A program made the position numbers and the translations under genes. From Sciurus carolinensis (lineage: Eukaryota; Chordata; Mammalia; Rodentia; Sciuridae): 64,000 nt of DNA. The notes beneath the pieces were generated by a model, which worked only from the letters and a program-made list of their open reading frames with translations, did not search any database and was not told the DNA's origin. The DNA lies in the NCBI RefSeq assembly GCF_902686445.1, contig NC_062227.1, forward strand, positions 26,280,777 through 26,344,776. The letters are read 5' to 3'. Below, in pieces: positions 35,251 through 47,301 of this stretch. Positions within the stretch are counted from its first letter, which is position 1. Each line of letters starts with the position of its first letter.

Positions 35251-37049
35251 ACTTAATTCTTTTTATAGCTGACTAGTATTCCACTGTATATGTATGCCAC
35301 ATTTTCTTTTATCCATCCTGTATTGGGCACCTAGATCGAGTCCATATCTTAGCTATTGTGAATAATGCTGCAATAAACATGTGAGTGCAGGCATCTCTGT
35401 GATATGCTGATTTCATTTCCTTTGGATATACACCCAGACATGGCAGATCTGTTTAGTTTTCTGAGAAAGTTCCATACAATTCTCCATAATGGCTGTATTA
35501 ATTCATATTATTCCCAACAGCGTATCAGAGTTTGCTTTTCTACGAATCTATGGCAACATTTATTATTTTTTGCCTTTTGATGATAGCCATTTTAACTGGA
35601 ATGAGATGATATCTTATTGGTTTTGATTTGCATTTCCTTGATGGCTAATGATATCAAACATTTTTCCATTTATTTCTTGGTCATTTGTGTTTGTTCTTTC
35701 GAGAAATGTCTAATGACATCATTTACCCATTTTTAATTTGGATTGTTTTAGATTGTTGAGATTTTTAAGTTCCTTATATATTGTGAATATAAATCTTTTG
35801 TCAGATGATTATCTTCAAAATATTTCTGTAGGTTGTCTCTTCATTCTGTCATTTATTTTGTTGTGCAGAGTCATTTTATTTTGATAGAATCTTGTCAAGT
35901 TTTGCTTTTCTGTGTATACTTTTGGTATCATATACAGAAAATCTTTGCCTAGATCAATGTCCTAAAATCTTTTTCCTATGTTTTCTTGCACAGTTTTATG
36001 GTTCTGAGACTTATATTTAAGCTTTTAATTCATTTTGAGTTTATTTTTATATGCAGTGAGAGGTATGGTCTTGCTTCATTTTTCTGCATACAGATGAACA
36101 ATTTTCTCAGACCATTTTTGAAGAGACTGCTCTGTCTCCAATATATGGTCTCGTGTCTTTGTCAAAAATTAATTGACAGTAAATATATGGGCTTATTTCG
36201 GGGATCTCTAGTCTATTCCTTTGGTCTATGTGCCTGTTTTTATGCCAATACCATGCTGTTTTAATTACTGTAGCTTTGTAATGTTTGGGAGTCAGGTATG
36301 GTGATCCCTGTTGTTTTTTTGTATGCAGAATTTCTTTGGCTAATCAGGGTCTTTTGTGGCTCTATATAAATTGTAGAAGTGATTTTTATAGCTCTGTAAA
36401 TAATTCGATTGTTATTTTCACAGTAATTGCATTACATCTGTAGATCACTTTGAGTTGTATGGACCTTTTAACAATATTAATTACTTCAATCCATGAACAT
36501 GGGAGGCCTTCCCATGTTTTTTGTCTGTGACTTCTTTGATTTCTTTCATCAGTGATTGGTGATTTCTATTGTAGTATTGTAGAGATCATTCACTTCCTTG
36601 ATTAAATTTATTTTTAGGTATTCCTTTTTTTTTTTTCTTTTTTGGTAGATACTGTAAATGAGATTTCTTTCTCACCATAGTGAATCACTTAAAGGGCATT
36701 GTTTAATTTTCAATTATTTGGGAATTTCCTAAATATCATTCTGTTATTTCCTTCTACCTTAATTTCATTATGGTTAGAGATAAACTTTATATGATATTAG
36801 CTGTTAAAAATTTGGTAAGATATGTTTATGAGTCATGATGTGGTTTATCTTGGTAAATGCTCCACATACACTTGGAAAGAATGTATATTCTGCTCTTTCT
36901 TGGTGGATTCTTCTTTTATATACTAGCTGATATTCAGCCTGCTTATTCTATTGATTACTGGGAGAGAAATGCTGAAGCTTTTACCAAAAATTGTGAATTT
37001 TTTCTCTCTCCCTTCCTTCCTCCCTCTCTCCTTTCTTTCCCCTTCCTTT

Positions 37050-37272
37050 CCCCCTCCCTTCTTATTCTGGGGATTGAACCCAGGGACTCACATTTACTAG
37101 GCAAGCTCTCTACCACTGAACTATATCCCAACCCTTGTCTCCCACCATTTAAAACAAATTATTATAAGCAAAAGTCTCACCATGTTGCCTAGGAAGTCTT
37201 CTGACTTGTGATCCTTCTGCCTCAGTCTCCCAACTACCTGGAATTACAGGTGTGTGCCACCATGTCTAGTCA
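37050..37272 (-). mobile_element. B1/ID dimeric SINE
   Basis: 'ctggggattgaacccaggga', 'ctctaccactgaactatatc' (ID half), then 'aaagtctcaccatgttgcct' and 'ggaattacaggtgtgtgcca' (B1 half). A C/T-rich run precedes it. Inserted in L1 ORF2 sequence. Confidence 0.85.
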
Positions 37273-37509
37273 TTTCTCTTTTCTTTCATCACTTTTGGCT
37301 TTCTCTATTTCAGCTCTCTTATTTGGCTCATATACATTTAGGATTGCATCCTGATGAATTGATACTTTGATCATTAGGTAGTATCCGTCTTTATCACTAT
37401 TAACCTTGTTCTGAAGTTTATTTTGACTGATAATAATCAGGTGTTTTTTGATATGTGGTTGCATGATAAAATGAAATTTCATTATTTGAAGATTCCATAT
37501 ATGTGAATT

Positions 37510-38038
37510 TTTCTACTCACACATTTATTTGTAACAGAAAATTTCATGCAGCACTTTTGCTGTCACTCTTGGGCATGTGCAGAGTGGCCAAAATTTTGAG
37601 TCATTCCAAATGTGTGTTCCCAGCTGAGGTTGAACACTCTCCATTGTTTCAGGTCTTACACTGTAAATAAATGTGCCTTCATACTCTGTCAGTGCCATGT
37701 TTTTCACATTGTTATGCTTTCTGTTGGTGATTTCAAGTTTGGGTGTTGTCTAGGGTTCCTAATCACAAGACAGCTGTGATGTGCTTTATAAAGAAAATAT
37801 ATGTGTTAGAGAAGCTCCATTATATGGCCTGAGTTACAGTGCTATTGGCCATGAGTCCAATGGTAAGCAATTAACACATATTACTTTAAAGAGAAACACA
37901 CATTATTCAAGGTTATATGTTGATGAATTGATAAAAATGTTGTTATAGAGACATGTATTTTCCCTGTGAGCAAAGGCTCCATATTTACTGATTCATTGTT
38001 CGCAATATTTTAGAACATAACTACTGTGCATATCATTT
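37510..38038. mobile_element. Tigger-like (TcMar) DNA transposon fragment
   Basis: 'gacagctgtgatgtgcttta', 'taaagaaaatatatgtgtta', 'acagtgctattggccatgag' and 'ttttagaacataactactgt' match remembered phrases of the Tigger 3' region and terminus. L1 phrases on both sides show that it landed in the old L1. No transposase frame survives. Confidence 0.55.
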
Positions 38039-38175
38039 TTCATCATTTTACTTTTAAATGACCTCTATTGTTACAATCAGTGAGGGTTTCTTATATGTGG
38101 CATATTATTGGGTCATGTTTTTTAGTTAGAGGTAGAATTTTAAAGGTTGTTTAAATTGGCTTTATTGCCTGCCAT

Positions 38176-38609
38176 TGTGATTTGGATTTGAGGTGCTCCC
38201 CGCAAAGCTCATGTGTCAGACAATGCAGAAGTGAAATGAGTAGTTTATGAGGGCAGCAATCTGATCAGTGATTAATACATTTTATAGTTGGATAATTTGA
38301 ATGGACTACTGAGTGGTAACTGTAGGCCAGTAGGGCATAGATGGAGGAAGTGGATCACTGGTGGCATGACCTTGGACTATATCTGGTCCTTGGCTCCTCT
38401 CCTTCTCTCTCTGCTTCTTTGCTGTCCTGAGCTGAGCAGCCCTCCTCTACCACACTGTTCTGCTATAATTTTCTGCTTGACCTTGGGCCCAGATCAATGG
38501 AGTCAGCCAACCATGCAACAAAACTTCTGAAACTGTGAACCCCAAATAAACTCTTCCATCTTTAAGTTGTTATTTTCAGGTATTTTGTCTATGGCATGCA
38601 AAACTAACA
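38176..38609 (+). mobile_element. Solo LTR, MaLR/ERVL-like
   Basis: 'tgtgatttggatttgaggtg', 'ctgagtggtaactgtaggcc', 'tctgaaactgtgaaccccaa' with AATAAA, then '...aaactaaca'. Same family and orientation as 17773-18210. The flanking pentamers (gccat, gaact) match poorly. Confidence 0.85.
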
Positions 38610-38693
38610 GAACTGCTTACATGACTTTTTCCTATGTGGTAACTATATTTTCTAATTCTCTATTATCATTTAATTATTCTTCTTATTATTATT

Positions 38694-38775
38694 TTGTGTT
38701 ATTGGGGATTGAACCCAGGACCTTGTGCATGCGTAGCAAACACTCTACCAACTGAGCTATATCTCTAGCCCCTAA
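38694..38775 (-). mobile_element. ID SINE
   Basis: 'attggggattgaacccagga', 'ccttgtgcatgcgtagcaaa' and 'ctaccaactgagctatatct' are a near-complete reversed tRNA-Ala-derived ID head, including both promoter-box regions. Confidence 0.9.
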
Positions 38776-39639
38776 ATTACTTTTTATCATTTGAAAATGT
38801 GTTGTTATTGAATACCATTAGAACTTTTAGAAAACATAATCAAAATGGATAAATAACTCACACTATGATACAGTAGTTACATTAATTTGTTTTATATAAC
38901 TTCCCAGTCTTTGTCTCTATGAATATATATATCACTCCTTTTTAAACAAATATGATCCTAACATGCTATTACTTTTTGACATGAGTGTTTGCACAATGTA
39001 CCATTATCTTCTTTTCATACCATTCAATTGTCTCTTACATATTATTCTTTTAAAGACAGTGCAAAAGATGTCATTCTTTCCTTTTTAAAAAAAAAATAGC
39101 AGCAAAGGCTCAGAGGCCTGACCAATTTTAGGTCACAGAACCAAGATTTGATATTTCCTATAAAGATATAGTTATTAAATCAATAGGAAGCAACAATTTG
39201 TACAAACCAATTTTGATACAGATGACAAAAATGTGTACTTATAAAACTGGTCTCCTTTGGAGAGAATAACCTGTATAGTAAGCACTTTTTCCAAGTTAGA
39301 GTAGACCAGGCACTCTTCTCTCAGACCACAGAGAAATGGACTTTGTTGTCCTTGCACACTTCCTAGATTCTTCATCCACCCAGGCTGCCTCTCTCAGTGA
39401 TGGAGAGTAAAAGAATGTATCCAGGACAAAAGTTGTCTAGGAGAACAAGTTTCTGTAAGTATACACAGTGCTTTATGGTTTTTAAGGCATTTATATTAAC
39501 TAAGTGCCACATACAGGAACTTTCTTGGGTTGAGGATACATGCCATAGGAGTTGGTATATTCTCTCTGTATAGGGGGACTGAGAAGGTTTCAGTTATTCC
39601 ATAGCAGTTCAAATATGAATTGAAGTTGGTTGTTACAGA
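38776..39639. other. Unassigned AT-rich DNA
   Basis: Could include degenerate L1 to about 39050. Nothing else recognised. Confidence 0.4.
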
Positions 39640-39800
39640 AGCTTGAGTTTGGCAACAGATAGACGTGGTTTCAAACTTCTCACTTTTGCCATTTCTGCAC
39701 TTAATGGCCTTGGGTAAATTATCCAATATTTTTGATTTGCTCATTTATTTGTAAAACAAAAATCATAATATAATATTTTCCAGAGTAGTAATGAAGATAA
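39640..39800 (+). mobile_element. MIR-like SINE
   Basis: 'cagatagacgtggtttcaaa', 'tgccatttctgcacttaatg', 'gccttgggtaaattatccaa', then 'tgctcatttatttgtaaaac' follow MIR order. Confidence 0.65.
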
Positions 39801-39804
39801 AGAT

Positions 39805-40375
39805 GAAAAGTCTACTATTCATAATAGCAGAGATATAGAATTTACACAGGTGCCCATCAATGGATGAAGAGATAAAGAAAATATAGTACACATACACATG
39901 GAATATTTTTCATAAAAAGGAATCTCTTTACTTATAGCTAAATGAATGAAACTGAAAAGCATTGTGTGTGAAATAAACTAGACACAAAAATAAAAATACC
40001 ACATATTCTCTCTCCTATATGGAAGTTTATAAAAAGTCGACTTGAATGTAGAATTGATTACTAGAGAAAGGGGAGGATGGGTAGATAAAAGCAGTTTGGA
40101 TAACAGGTACTGAAACAAAGTTAGAAGAAACATGTTCTAGTGTTTCACAGTACAGTGGATGCACAGTGCACAATAATCTTTTTTATATTTTATGAAGATC
40201 CAGAAGAGAAAAACTCAAAGTTTCCATAAAGAGCTTGATGATAGGGAGATGAAAACACGAATTGCCCTGATTTGATCACCTCTTGCTGTATGAATGCATT
40301 GAAATATCTCACTGAACCCTATTAATATGTACAATTAACACATCACTGAAAAAAATTTTAAAAAGCAAAGTGGAG
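39805..40375 (+). mobile_element. Old L1 3' end
   Basis: 'ctattcataatagcagagat', 'gcccatcaatggatgaagag', 'gaatgaaactgaaaagcatt', 'gattactagagaaaggggag' and 'tcactgaaccctattaatat' are ORF2-end and 3'UTR phrases of an old L1, ending A-rich. Confidence 0.75.
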
Positions 40376-42150
40376 CAGAAAAAAAGATGAAGTGTCTGGC
40401 CCAAAGTAGACTAAATCATAGCTCTAACCAATACTATTGTTGTTTTAAAGGGGAATATCTAGTAGTGTATATTTTGCATACATATACATAAATATGATCT
40501 TATTTGCACCATCAGTCTTGGGAAGCTATATGTTTAGCTCTTTCTGTGGAAGAAGATTGACTTGCCGGATCACTGTGTTACCTGGTTAGAGGTTATGAAA
40601 CTTTAAAGCAAAATGCTATGACAAGCTGAATTGATGATAAAGCAGATGTCTGAGTGCATCCTGGGATGAATTAGTCATGAATCATGGAAAGTTGCTGTTT
40701 AAAGGCTAGCAGCTGCATGCTTGAAAGCAGATGGCTATCTTGCTGATCTGAATAATTCTGATCTTGTCTAAATTTAAAAACTGAATGTGTTTAGGTATGA
40801 GGATGTATGCATAAGAGCACCCAGCAGTTCTGGATGGTGCTTGTCTGGTGCGGGCATAATGTATTATGTTTTTAAAACTTCACTGCTTAGTCAGGGTAAA
40901 TTTGTATTTTGAGGTGTAGCTTCACATTCATTATCCTTCTTTTTTTTTGAGACCTACTTTCCCATTTTGTGGCCTTATGTCATAGACACTCACACATTCT
41001 TAAAGATTATTCTTTGAATATTATCTTTGGTCTTATGTGGATATTGTTAGGAAGAAAGTCACAAATTTTGTGAAACAACAACACAGTCATTAGCTAGGAA
41101 TTAGAAGAGGGTTGGAGTTTAATTCCCAATACGCTGACTTACTATGCTACTCTGAGTCTGCCTCTCTTACCATCATATTCTAAAGGGTCATTTGTAACAT
41201 TTCTAGAGGTTCAGCATCTTAGTAAAGACTTGTAGAGACAAACATTAGAGGACATGAGAATAAGAAGGCCATGGACCTTGTATGGAATCAACATAAGTAC
41301 TCATCGATGGATAAAGAAAATATAAAGAAGACCCACTGTGTGCCAGATGTGTCACCTGCTTTTTTTCAGTAGGGAACAACTTTACCACCATACATACCAA
41401 ACTAGAATCTACTTTCTTTAACCCGTGGATGAAAGGCTCTCCCATATTCCTAATAGTCACATTTGATTTACTTGCTGAAAGAAACAGACAAAAGTGAAAT
41501 GCCTCCTTCTATTCCTTTAAAAGTTATTTTTTCAAACTTATAAAATAGTTCTTACAGCATTCAAGAAATAGACTCAGATTATGAATGTAATATTTCTGTG
41601 CTGGACAAATATGATGGATCTGTTTTATATTTAGACAGGAAGCCTTTATGAATCCACATTTTGTGTTGCCAAAAGGAGTTGTTAATTTTTATCTCCATGG
41701 AATTTATTTCTAACCTTCTTGTGCATTTATTCCTGTCTTTCCATTTTAATTTTACACTTTTGTGGGAATAAAAAGTGAAATTATGTGTTTATTTCAGTTC
41801 TGTAGATGAGATTTTAATCACCACTAACCAGAGAATTTAGCCTGAAGTTCCCTATAGCCTTAATTGCAATCTGACTCATGCTTCAGAACACATTACTTCA
41901 CCACATGATCAGGTCATGCTATGCAAGTTAATAAATAATAGTTATTTTACTTCAAAAATAATGTATTTCAAGGAGAACAATCTCTACTTATCTTGCCATT
42001 CTTTGTTGTGCCTACAGGCCAATGCTAGTTGCATGGAGCTGTTGGACATTAGAATGAAACTCAATAAGAATTATGTGTGACCACTCCTCCACCCACCTAG
42101 CCACCTGAAACAGGGGCAGATCTCTCAGTGAAGGTAACACACTCCTGGTC
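40376..42150. other. Mostly unassigned DNA
   Basis: A small L1-like scrap at about 41280-41330 ('actcatcgatggataaagaa') and a doubtful MIR at 41100-41250 ('ggttggagtttaattcccaa'). No gene recognised. Confidence 0.4.
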
Positions 42151-42153
42151 AGG

Positions 42154-42597
42154 TGTGTTCGTCAGCTTTGCAAATTACCTGATAAGAACAAATTAGAGGA
42201 GGATGACTTTTGGGTGGCTCATTGTTTTAGAGGTTAAGTTCATGGTTGGCCATCTCCATTACTCTGGGTATGAGATCAGGCAGAACATCATGGCGGAAGG
42301 GTGTGGTGGAGGAAAACTGCTCAGCTCATGGCAGCCAGGGGGCAGAGAAAAAGCACAAGTGTCCAGGTACAAAAACTAGTTCCCAACTGCATAACCACAG
42401 TGACCTGCTTCCTCTAGGCACGCCCCTGCTTTCCTAGAGTTACCATGCAGTACAGTAGTCCTTTCAAATTATTAATCCACCAGAGGGGTTAAATCATTGA
42501 TTAGGTTGAAGTTTTTATAATGTAATCATTTCACTCTGAACGTTTCTGTATTAACATATGAGATTTTGGGGGGATATCTCACATCTATACCATAGCA
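42154..42597 (-). mobile_element. Solo LTR, MaLR/ERVL-like
   Basis: 'acctgataagaacaaattag', 'gctcagctcatggcagccag', 'aaatcattgattaggttgaa' and 'ctcacatctataccatagca' are the reverse of the LTR at 17773. Diverged, with no clean duplication. Confidence 0.8.
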
Positions 42598-43065
42598 CCT
42601 AGGAAAAGGACACATAGCTGCCTTGCTGGGAATGGGGCTGGGGATGTCAGGTGATGCTATAAACCGGTGAGTGGCATGGGGAGTGGAATAAATACATTAG
42701 ATAGCTTCATTCATTTATTTAGGAAACTTTCACTGCCTCTTTTCTATGACTCATGGACTCTGCTAGGTAGTAGGCACTAGGACTTTCATATAAAGTACAT
42801 TAAAGGGTTAGAGTTCTATGATTGAAGGGCAAAGAGTCAAGGGACTTGGAGAGGAGGAATGGGTCACTACTTCTTGGGGAGAAGGACTTTCTTGCCCTGA
42901 GTCTGATTTTTCTTGGAGAGCCAACACTCGGAGGGTGGATAAAACCTTGATCCTTTAGAGCTACCCTCTTCACAGACAGACCCTAGCACATTTTGGCCAC
43001 ATGTGTGTAAATGCTGGAGTGTGGGGTGGGGGAACAGAGATACTGAAGGAGAAGGAAAATCATTT
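42598..43065. other. Unassigned DNA
   Basis: No gene or repeat recognised. The 76-residue minus frame at 42867-43097 has no known content. Confidence 0.45.
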
Positions 43066-43213
43066 TTATTATGTCCTTTTTTTTTAAATGGACACAATAC
43101 CTTTACTTTTTAAATTCATTTTATGTGGTGCTGAGGATCGAATCCAGTGCCTCACACGTGCAAGGCAAGTGCTCTACCACTGAGTCACCATCCCAGCCCT
43201 TATTATGTCCTTT
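43066..43213 (-). mobile_element. ID-variant SINE with distinctive tail and perfect 14-bp TSD
   Basis: TTATTATGTCCTTT occurs at 43066-43079 and 43200-43213. On the minus strand the head ('ggctgggatggtgactcagt', 'aagtgctctac' region reversed) leads to 'gatcctcagcaccacataaa' and then the tail 'aaaggtattgtgtccattt'. That tail recurs at 56700-56880, which marks a variant separate from the plain IDs at 38694 and 50292. Confidence 0.92.
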
Positions 43214-43639
43214 ATGTGCATACATGAACTTTATAAAGAAATAGGCTCTAATACCTTTGAGTGATAATAAAGATGCCCACGATGAGGGAGCATATTAAGG
43301 ATCTGAGAAGAGACACTCTAACGGGAGCAAGTGCATTAGATCTGGGCCCTGGCTCCAGTTCCTGAAGTTATCTTCTGCTTGTTGTCATCTCCCTTTAATG
43401 ACCAGTGCCACCACCAGGTCAGGACCAAGGGCAAGCTAGGCTCCCTTCAAAGAGTTACCTTCAGCATGGGTAGACATCTTTTCTTAACTTCTCTAAGCAT
43501 AGCTGAGGCAGACTTTTATTAAACACTAAAAGAACACCCAAAGAAAATTAGGTTACAAATTTCTCAAAAGGCTCAAGATTTTGCTCTCATCAGAGATATT
43601 TTGTATCTTAGTCCTTATTCCAGATCACCCCAATACTAT
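43214..43639. other. Unassigned DNA
   Basis: No gene or repeat recognised. Confidence 0.45.
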
Positions 43640-43800
43640 TTATTCTGTGACCCAGGGGTTCTTGGTGCTGGCCACACATTAAAATCACATGGGAAACTGG
43701 GTTAAATGTGGATTGTAAAGTTTGTACAATCTATAGGATTGTACCCTAAGGGTAAATATTTTTTTAAAGTTCTTCTGGTGATTGATTATGCAATTGAGCT
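43640..43800. mobile_element. hAT-Charlie-like DNA transposon remnant
   Basis: 'caggggttcttggtgctggc', 'cacacattaaaatcacatgg' and 'ttaaagttcttctggtgatt' fit the MER5/MER20 style of short non-autonomous elements. Orientation and family are uncertain. Confidence 0.5.
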
Positions 43801-44979
43801 GAAAAGCATCAATAATAACCTCAAAAGGCAGGCACAATAGGCAGTCCTCTTGTGCATCTCCTCTTAGCACTTACATGTGCTTGGTATATGTTGTATGAAT
43901 GAATGAATGAACACATGGTCATCTTTCTTTTTACCTTAAGATATTCCCATTAAATTAAAAACCAAAAGACAATTTTAACCCTGCTTCTTTGCACCCAGGT
44001 TCCTACTGTGGTTAGAGGAACACACTTGTCATTGACAACTTTGTAAGACCATCATTCTTTAGATAAAGAATCATCTTATCCCACTTCTTCATGGGGAAAT
44101 CTTAATCATTCAATGATCACAGAACTCATGCAAGTAGAATCACATTCATCAACTAGTAGAGGATTTGCAAACTCTCAGGCATTTTAGTCCTGCCTTGGTG
44201 GTTAGGTTAAGGATATATGAGCCAGCAAAGTCCTCCGATACAGGAGACAGCAGGCAAGAACCAGAATCCACATGGAGGGACACCAACTGTGGTTCTGCAC
44301 TCAGAACCTTAGTAACAGCATTCTATTTCCTGGTTGTTACTCACAGACATGACTTTTAGATGGACAAGAAGTCAGAGGGGAAGAAGGAATAATACAGAAC
44401 TCACAAAATATGTGCTCAGGGATATCCTTGCCAGTTAAATTCTAAGCAGCATTTGGTATTCCTTTGGACAATAATCTGAGTTGAATGGAGAAATAGGAAG
44501 GGTTGTCTTGGTCCCACATTTCAAAAGTCCATATCACTGCAAATTTCAAATATAGAAGGAAAAAATTCAAGTAAGTATATTATTGAGTCAGTTTTCCCTT
44601 AGGCTTAAGGTTTATTTTTCATTATTTGACATAGAAGCAATTTATGTATGGTAAAATTAAAACAGAAAATTTATTATTTATAGAGTATCTATATGATGCA
44701 TCAACCTGAAAATAAATATTTAATGTTATTTAATATAGTTAAGTGGTTCACATAGTTTTGAGAATCCTGGAATTGAATTGCCACAGGTTTGTGATACTGT
44801 TTAAAAGGTGAGAAAAAATACATATATAATTAAATATAAACTATATGTATAAAATATCTTCATATATTTAAAAATATAATTCAAAGTCAATTTGTGAATT
44901 ATGACTTAGAACCAGAAATTTGTATTTGATAAAATGTTTTTCTACTTATTTGCTCTTTGAGAAAAGTGGCTTTGTGTTT
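43801..44979. other. Unassigned AT-rich DNA
   Basis: A short (GAAT)n run lies at about 43895-43911. Nothing else recognised. Confidence 0.45.
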
Positions 44980-45255
44980 CTGAGCCTCAGTCTACCTAAT
45001 TTTAGAATAGTAATAATAATCTCTTTTCATGTAGACTGGCAATCATGACTCAAAAAGAAACTTACTGTAAAATGTGCTTAATGGACTACACATCACATAT
45101 ACATCAAAGTCATAGTTTTGTATTTAAGTTTTTTTTTAAACCTTAAACAAAGACTTACCTTGCATGAAATCTTTCAGAAACAAAACTCCTATGATCTTCT
45201 TAGACTTTTTGTCAGCCCTTTCTATGAACCCACTGCTGTGACTGAGCTAGCTTGC

Positions 45256-45256
<1 letters not shown>

Positions 45257-45327
<71 letters not shown>

Positions 45328-45361
45328 TTCTTTCTTTCTTTCTTTCTTCCTTCCTTCCTTC

Positions 45362-45457
<96 letters not shown>

Positions 45458-45465
45458 TTTTTTTT
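45257..45465 (+). repeat. Long (CTTT)n microsatellite
   Basis: About 209 bp of CTTT repeats with a single-T phase slip near 45326 and a CCTT patch at 45348-45364. It lies exactly at the tail side of a reversed ID element, so it probably expanded from that SINE's A/G-rich tail. Its stop-free frames (three over 70 codons) are artefacts. It is likely polymorphic in length and prone to assembly error. Confidence 0.98.
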
Positions 45466-45795
45466 GTATCAGGGATTGAACCAAGGGGTGTTTAACCATT
45501 GAGCAATGTTCCCTGCCCTGATAAACATTAGGCTGCAGTTGTTAAAGTATACTTAGTATTTAATGTCACTTTATAATTATTAACCCAACTTCTTTGATCT
45601 CAAATGTTGATATCATGCCAGATATAATTGTAATTAAAGGTATCCATTGTATGACCTCTGGGGAAAAATGACTTATTCTGAGACAGGGTCTTGTTAAGTT
45701 GCTTAGGGCCTCACTAAATTGCTGAGGCTGGCTTTGAATTTGTAATCCTCCTGCCTCAGTTTCCCAAGCTGATGGGATTAAAGATGTATGCCACA
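45466..45795 (-). mobile_element. ID half and B1 half separated by about 150 bp
   Basis: The ID half is at 45467-45522 ('agggattgaaccaaggggtg'). The B1 half is at 45675-45795 ('gacagggtcttgttaagttg', 'gtaatcctcctgcctcagtt'). In the other dimers the two halves are joined by a short A-rich linker. Here 150 bp of unrelated sequence lies between. Confidence 0.75.
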
Positions 45796-46225
45796 GAGGT
45801 TGCTGAATTGCTGTATTTCACCGCATCCCTAAGACCAAACTCCCCTGAAACCATAGTTAGTGTCTGGATTGAACTGTCTGAATGTTCCAAGGAGTTCAAG
45901 GGTGCAGTTTTTAATATAATTTGTTTCTCTGTTGTGTTAAATAATGTACTTTCTTAAAATTGATTTTCTTGAGAGATCACCTACAGTTTTTCTTATGTAG
46001 TCAACCACTTTTCCTAATTATCATTTTCTCTTTTTACAAAAGAAAGATAGAGCACATCCTTCTCTCATCATATGTCACCCTGGGAGGCACCACACTCTCA
46101 GAAAAGAATCTTAAGCCTTAGCATCTTCTTACAGCATTTGGATTTTGCAGAGTCTGTAGGATTTTCACACTTGGCTTCCACAGCACTTTTTCTTTGGAGG
46201 TTGTTGTGGTGTCCACACTGTCTAG

Positions 46226-46352
46226 GGCAGTGGTTCTCCACCGGAGGTGATTTTGTCTCTTTTACCCCTCCCTTCTCCAAGGGACATCTGGCAAAGTCTA
46301 GTGATATTTACACTTGTCACAATTGAGTGGTGTTACTGGAAGGGCCAGTTAT
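46226..46352 (+). mobile_element. hAT-Charlie-type DNA transposon
   Basis: 'cagtggttctccaccggagg', 'tgattttgtctctttta', 'gggacatctggcaaagtcta' and 'cacttgtcacaattgagtgg' are consecutive phrases of a common short hAT family. The 3' half is missing. Confidence 0.75.
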
Positions 46353-46445
46353 GAATTTTGCAGAGTTTAGTGCAAAATGAAAATGTAAGGCCCTTGTTCA
46401 AGAAGCAGGAAAAAATGTCATTAAAGGTCCTAATACATAAAGGAC
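46345..46445 (+). mobile_element. Old DNA-transposon-like repeat, part 1
   Basis: 'cagttatgaattttgcagag', 'tgcaaaatgaaaatgtaagg' and 'cccttgttcaagaa' resemble the 5' half of an old mammalian repeat. Its probable second half is at 47940-48060. Confidence 0.4.
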
Positions 46446-46889
46446 ATTTTCCTTTCTTCTGTTAGTTTCTCTCTCTTCTGACTTATCATGGTGCTTTAAA
46501 TTTGCTATTTAATGTTTTACTAAGTAAGGAAAACAATTATAGATTTCAATTATTAGCATAAGTTTTATCATTCACCTTAGTGCTGTGCAACACTAGTTTT
46601 ATTTGCAAACATGGATCTTATGACCAATCACAAAATTTCAGTTTCATAGCTTGCACATATGCATATGCATTTCTCACCAAAACAGTGGAATTGCTGCACA
46701 AACTTACTGAACTGTTTTTTTACTTCTTGATTTGCATATGTTCTACCAACATGCTCTACTTTGCGCTTACTGATGAGTCAGGACAGACTGAAAGGGAAAG
46801 GAACTCCGGGTACCTCTTTTTTTTCCTTTTCTCCTGTGTCAATTTCATTGCAAGTGGTTGGTTAATACAGGAAAGCAACAAGAGCAGGG

Positions 46890-47301
46890 AAGATGATATG
46901 GTCCTATTGGGGAGCTAGGGAAGAATAGGGTTACTTTAGATTAGGTAGAGGGAAGCAAGGGAGGGAAAAGGGTATAGGGGTAGGAAGGATAGTAGAGTGA
47001 AAGAGACATTATTACCTCATGTACATATATGACTGCATGATGGATGTGATCCTACAGTATATACAATCAGAAAAATGAGAAATTATACTCTATTCATGTA
47101 TCATTTATCAAAATGTGTAAATGCATTCTACTGTCATGTACAACTAATTAGAACAAATAAAAATTAAAATATAAAAAATGTCAGACTTATAAATGTCCAA
47201 TAAATGTCAAATATTATTTAATTGTATTAATAATCAAAAAATTAAAATAAAATCAATACTATTCTTCCAAAAAAAATGAAAGAAAGAAAGATGATAGGGT
47301 C
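46890..47301 (+). mobile_element. L1 3' end with probable 3' transduction
   Basis: AAGATGATATGGTC (46890-46903) and AAGATGATAGGGTC (47288-47301) differ by one base. The L1 3'UTR ends at 'actaattagaacaaat' (47145-47160) with a first A-rich tail. About 95-110 bp of non-L1 DNA follow (47176-47270), with AATAAA at about 47201, and then a second A-rich run at 47270-47287 before the right duplication. Confidence 0.85.

Larger units (their letters stand above)
34748..38175 (-). mobile_element. Old L1 (ORF2 and 3' end), multiply interrupted
   Basis: From the 3' end leftward on the plus strand: 'gagagagcaacatggtatct', 'gtgaataatgctgcaataaa', 'taactggaatgagatgatat', 'tttgtcagatgattatcttc', 'ggtctatgtgcctgtttttat', 'ccatgaacatgggaggcctt', then 'atttcattatggttagagat' and, after a SINE and a Tigger, 'gggtcatgttttttagtt'. 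This is about 2.4 kb of reversed ORF2-containing L1 with many stops. It may continue weakly past 38609. Confidence 0.85.

Noticed and set aside
38694..38775. tRNA-like promoter boxes
   Set aside because: They belong to an ID SINE derived from tRNA-Ala. The cloverleaf is not preserved, so no tRNA gene is called here or at 43126, 50292, 56803 or 60540.
45118..45499. Open frames of 75-125 residues on both strands
   Set aside because: They are translations of the (CTTT)n tract, which has no stop codons in several frames.
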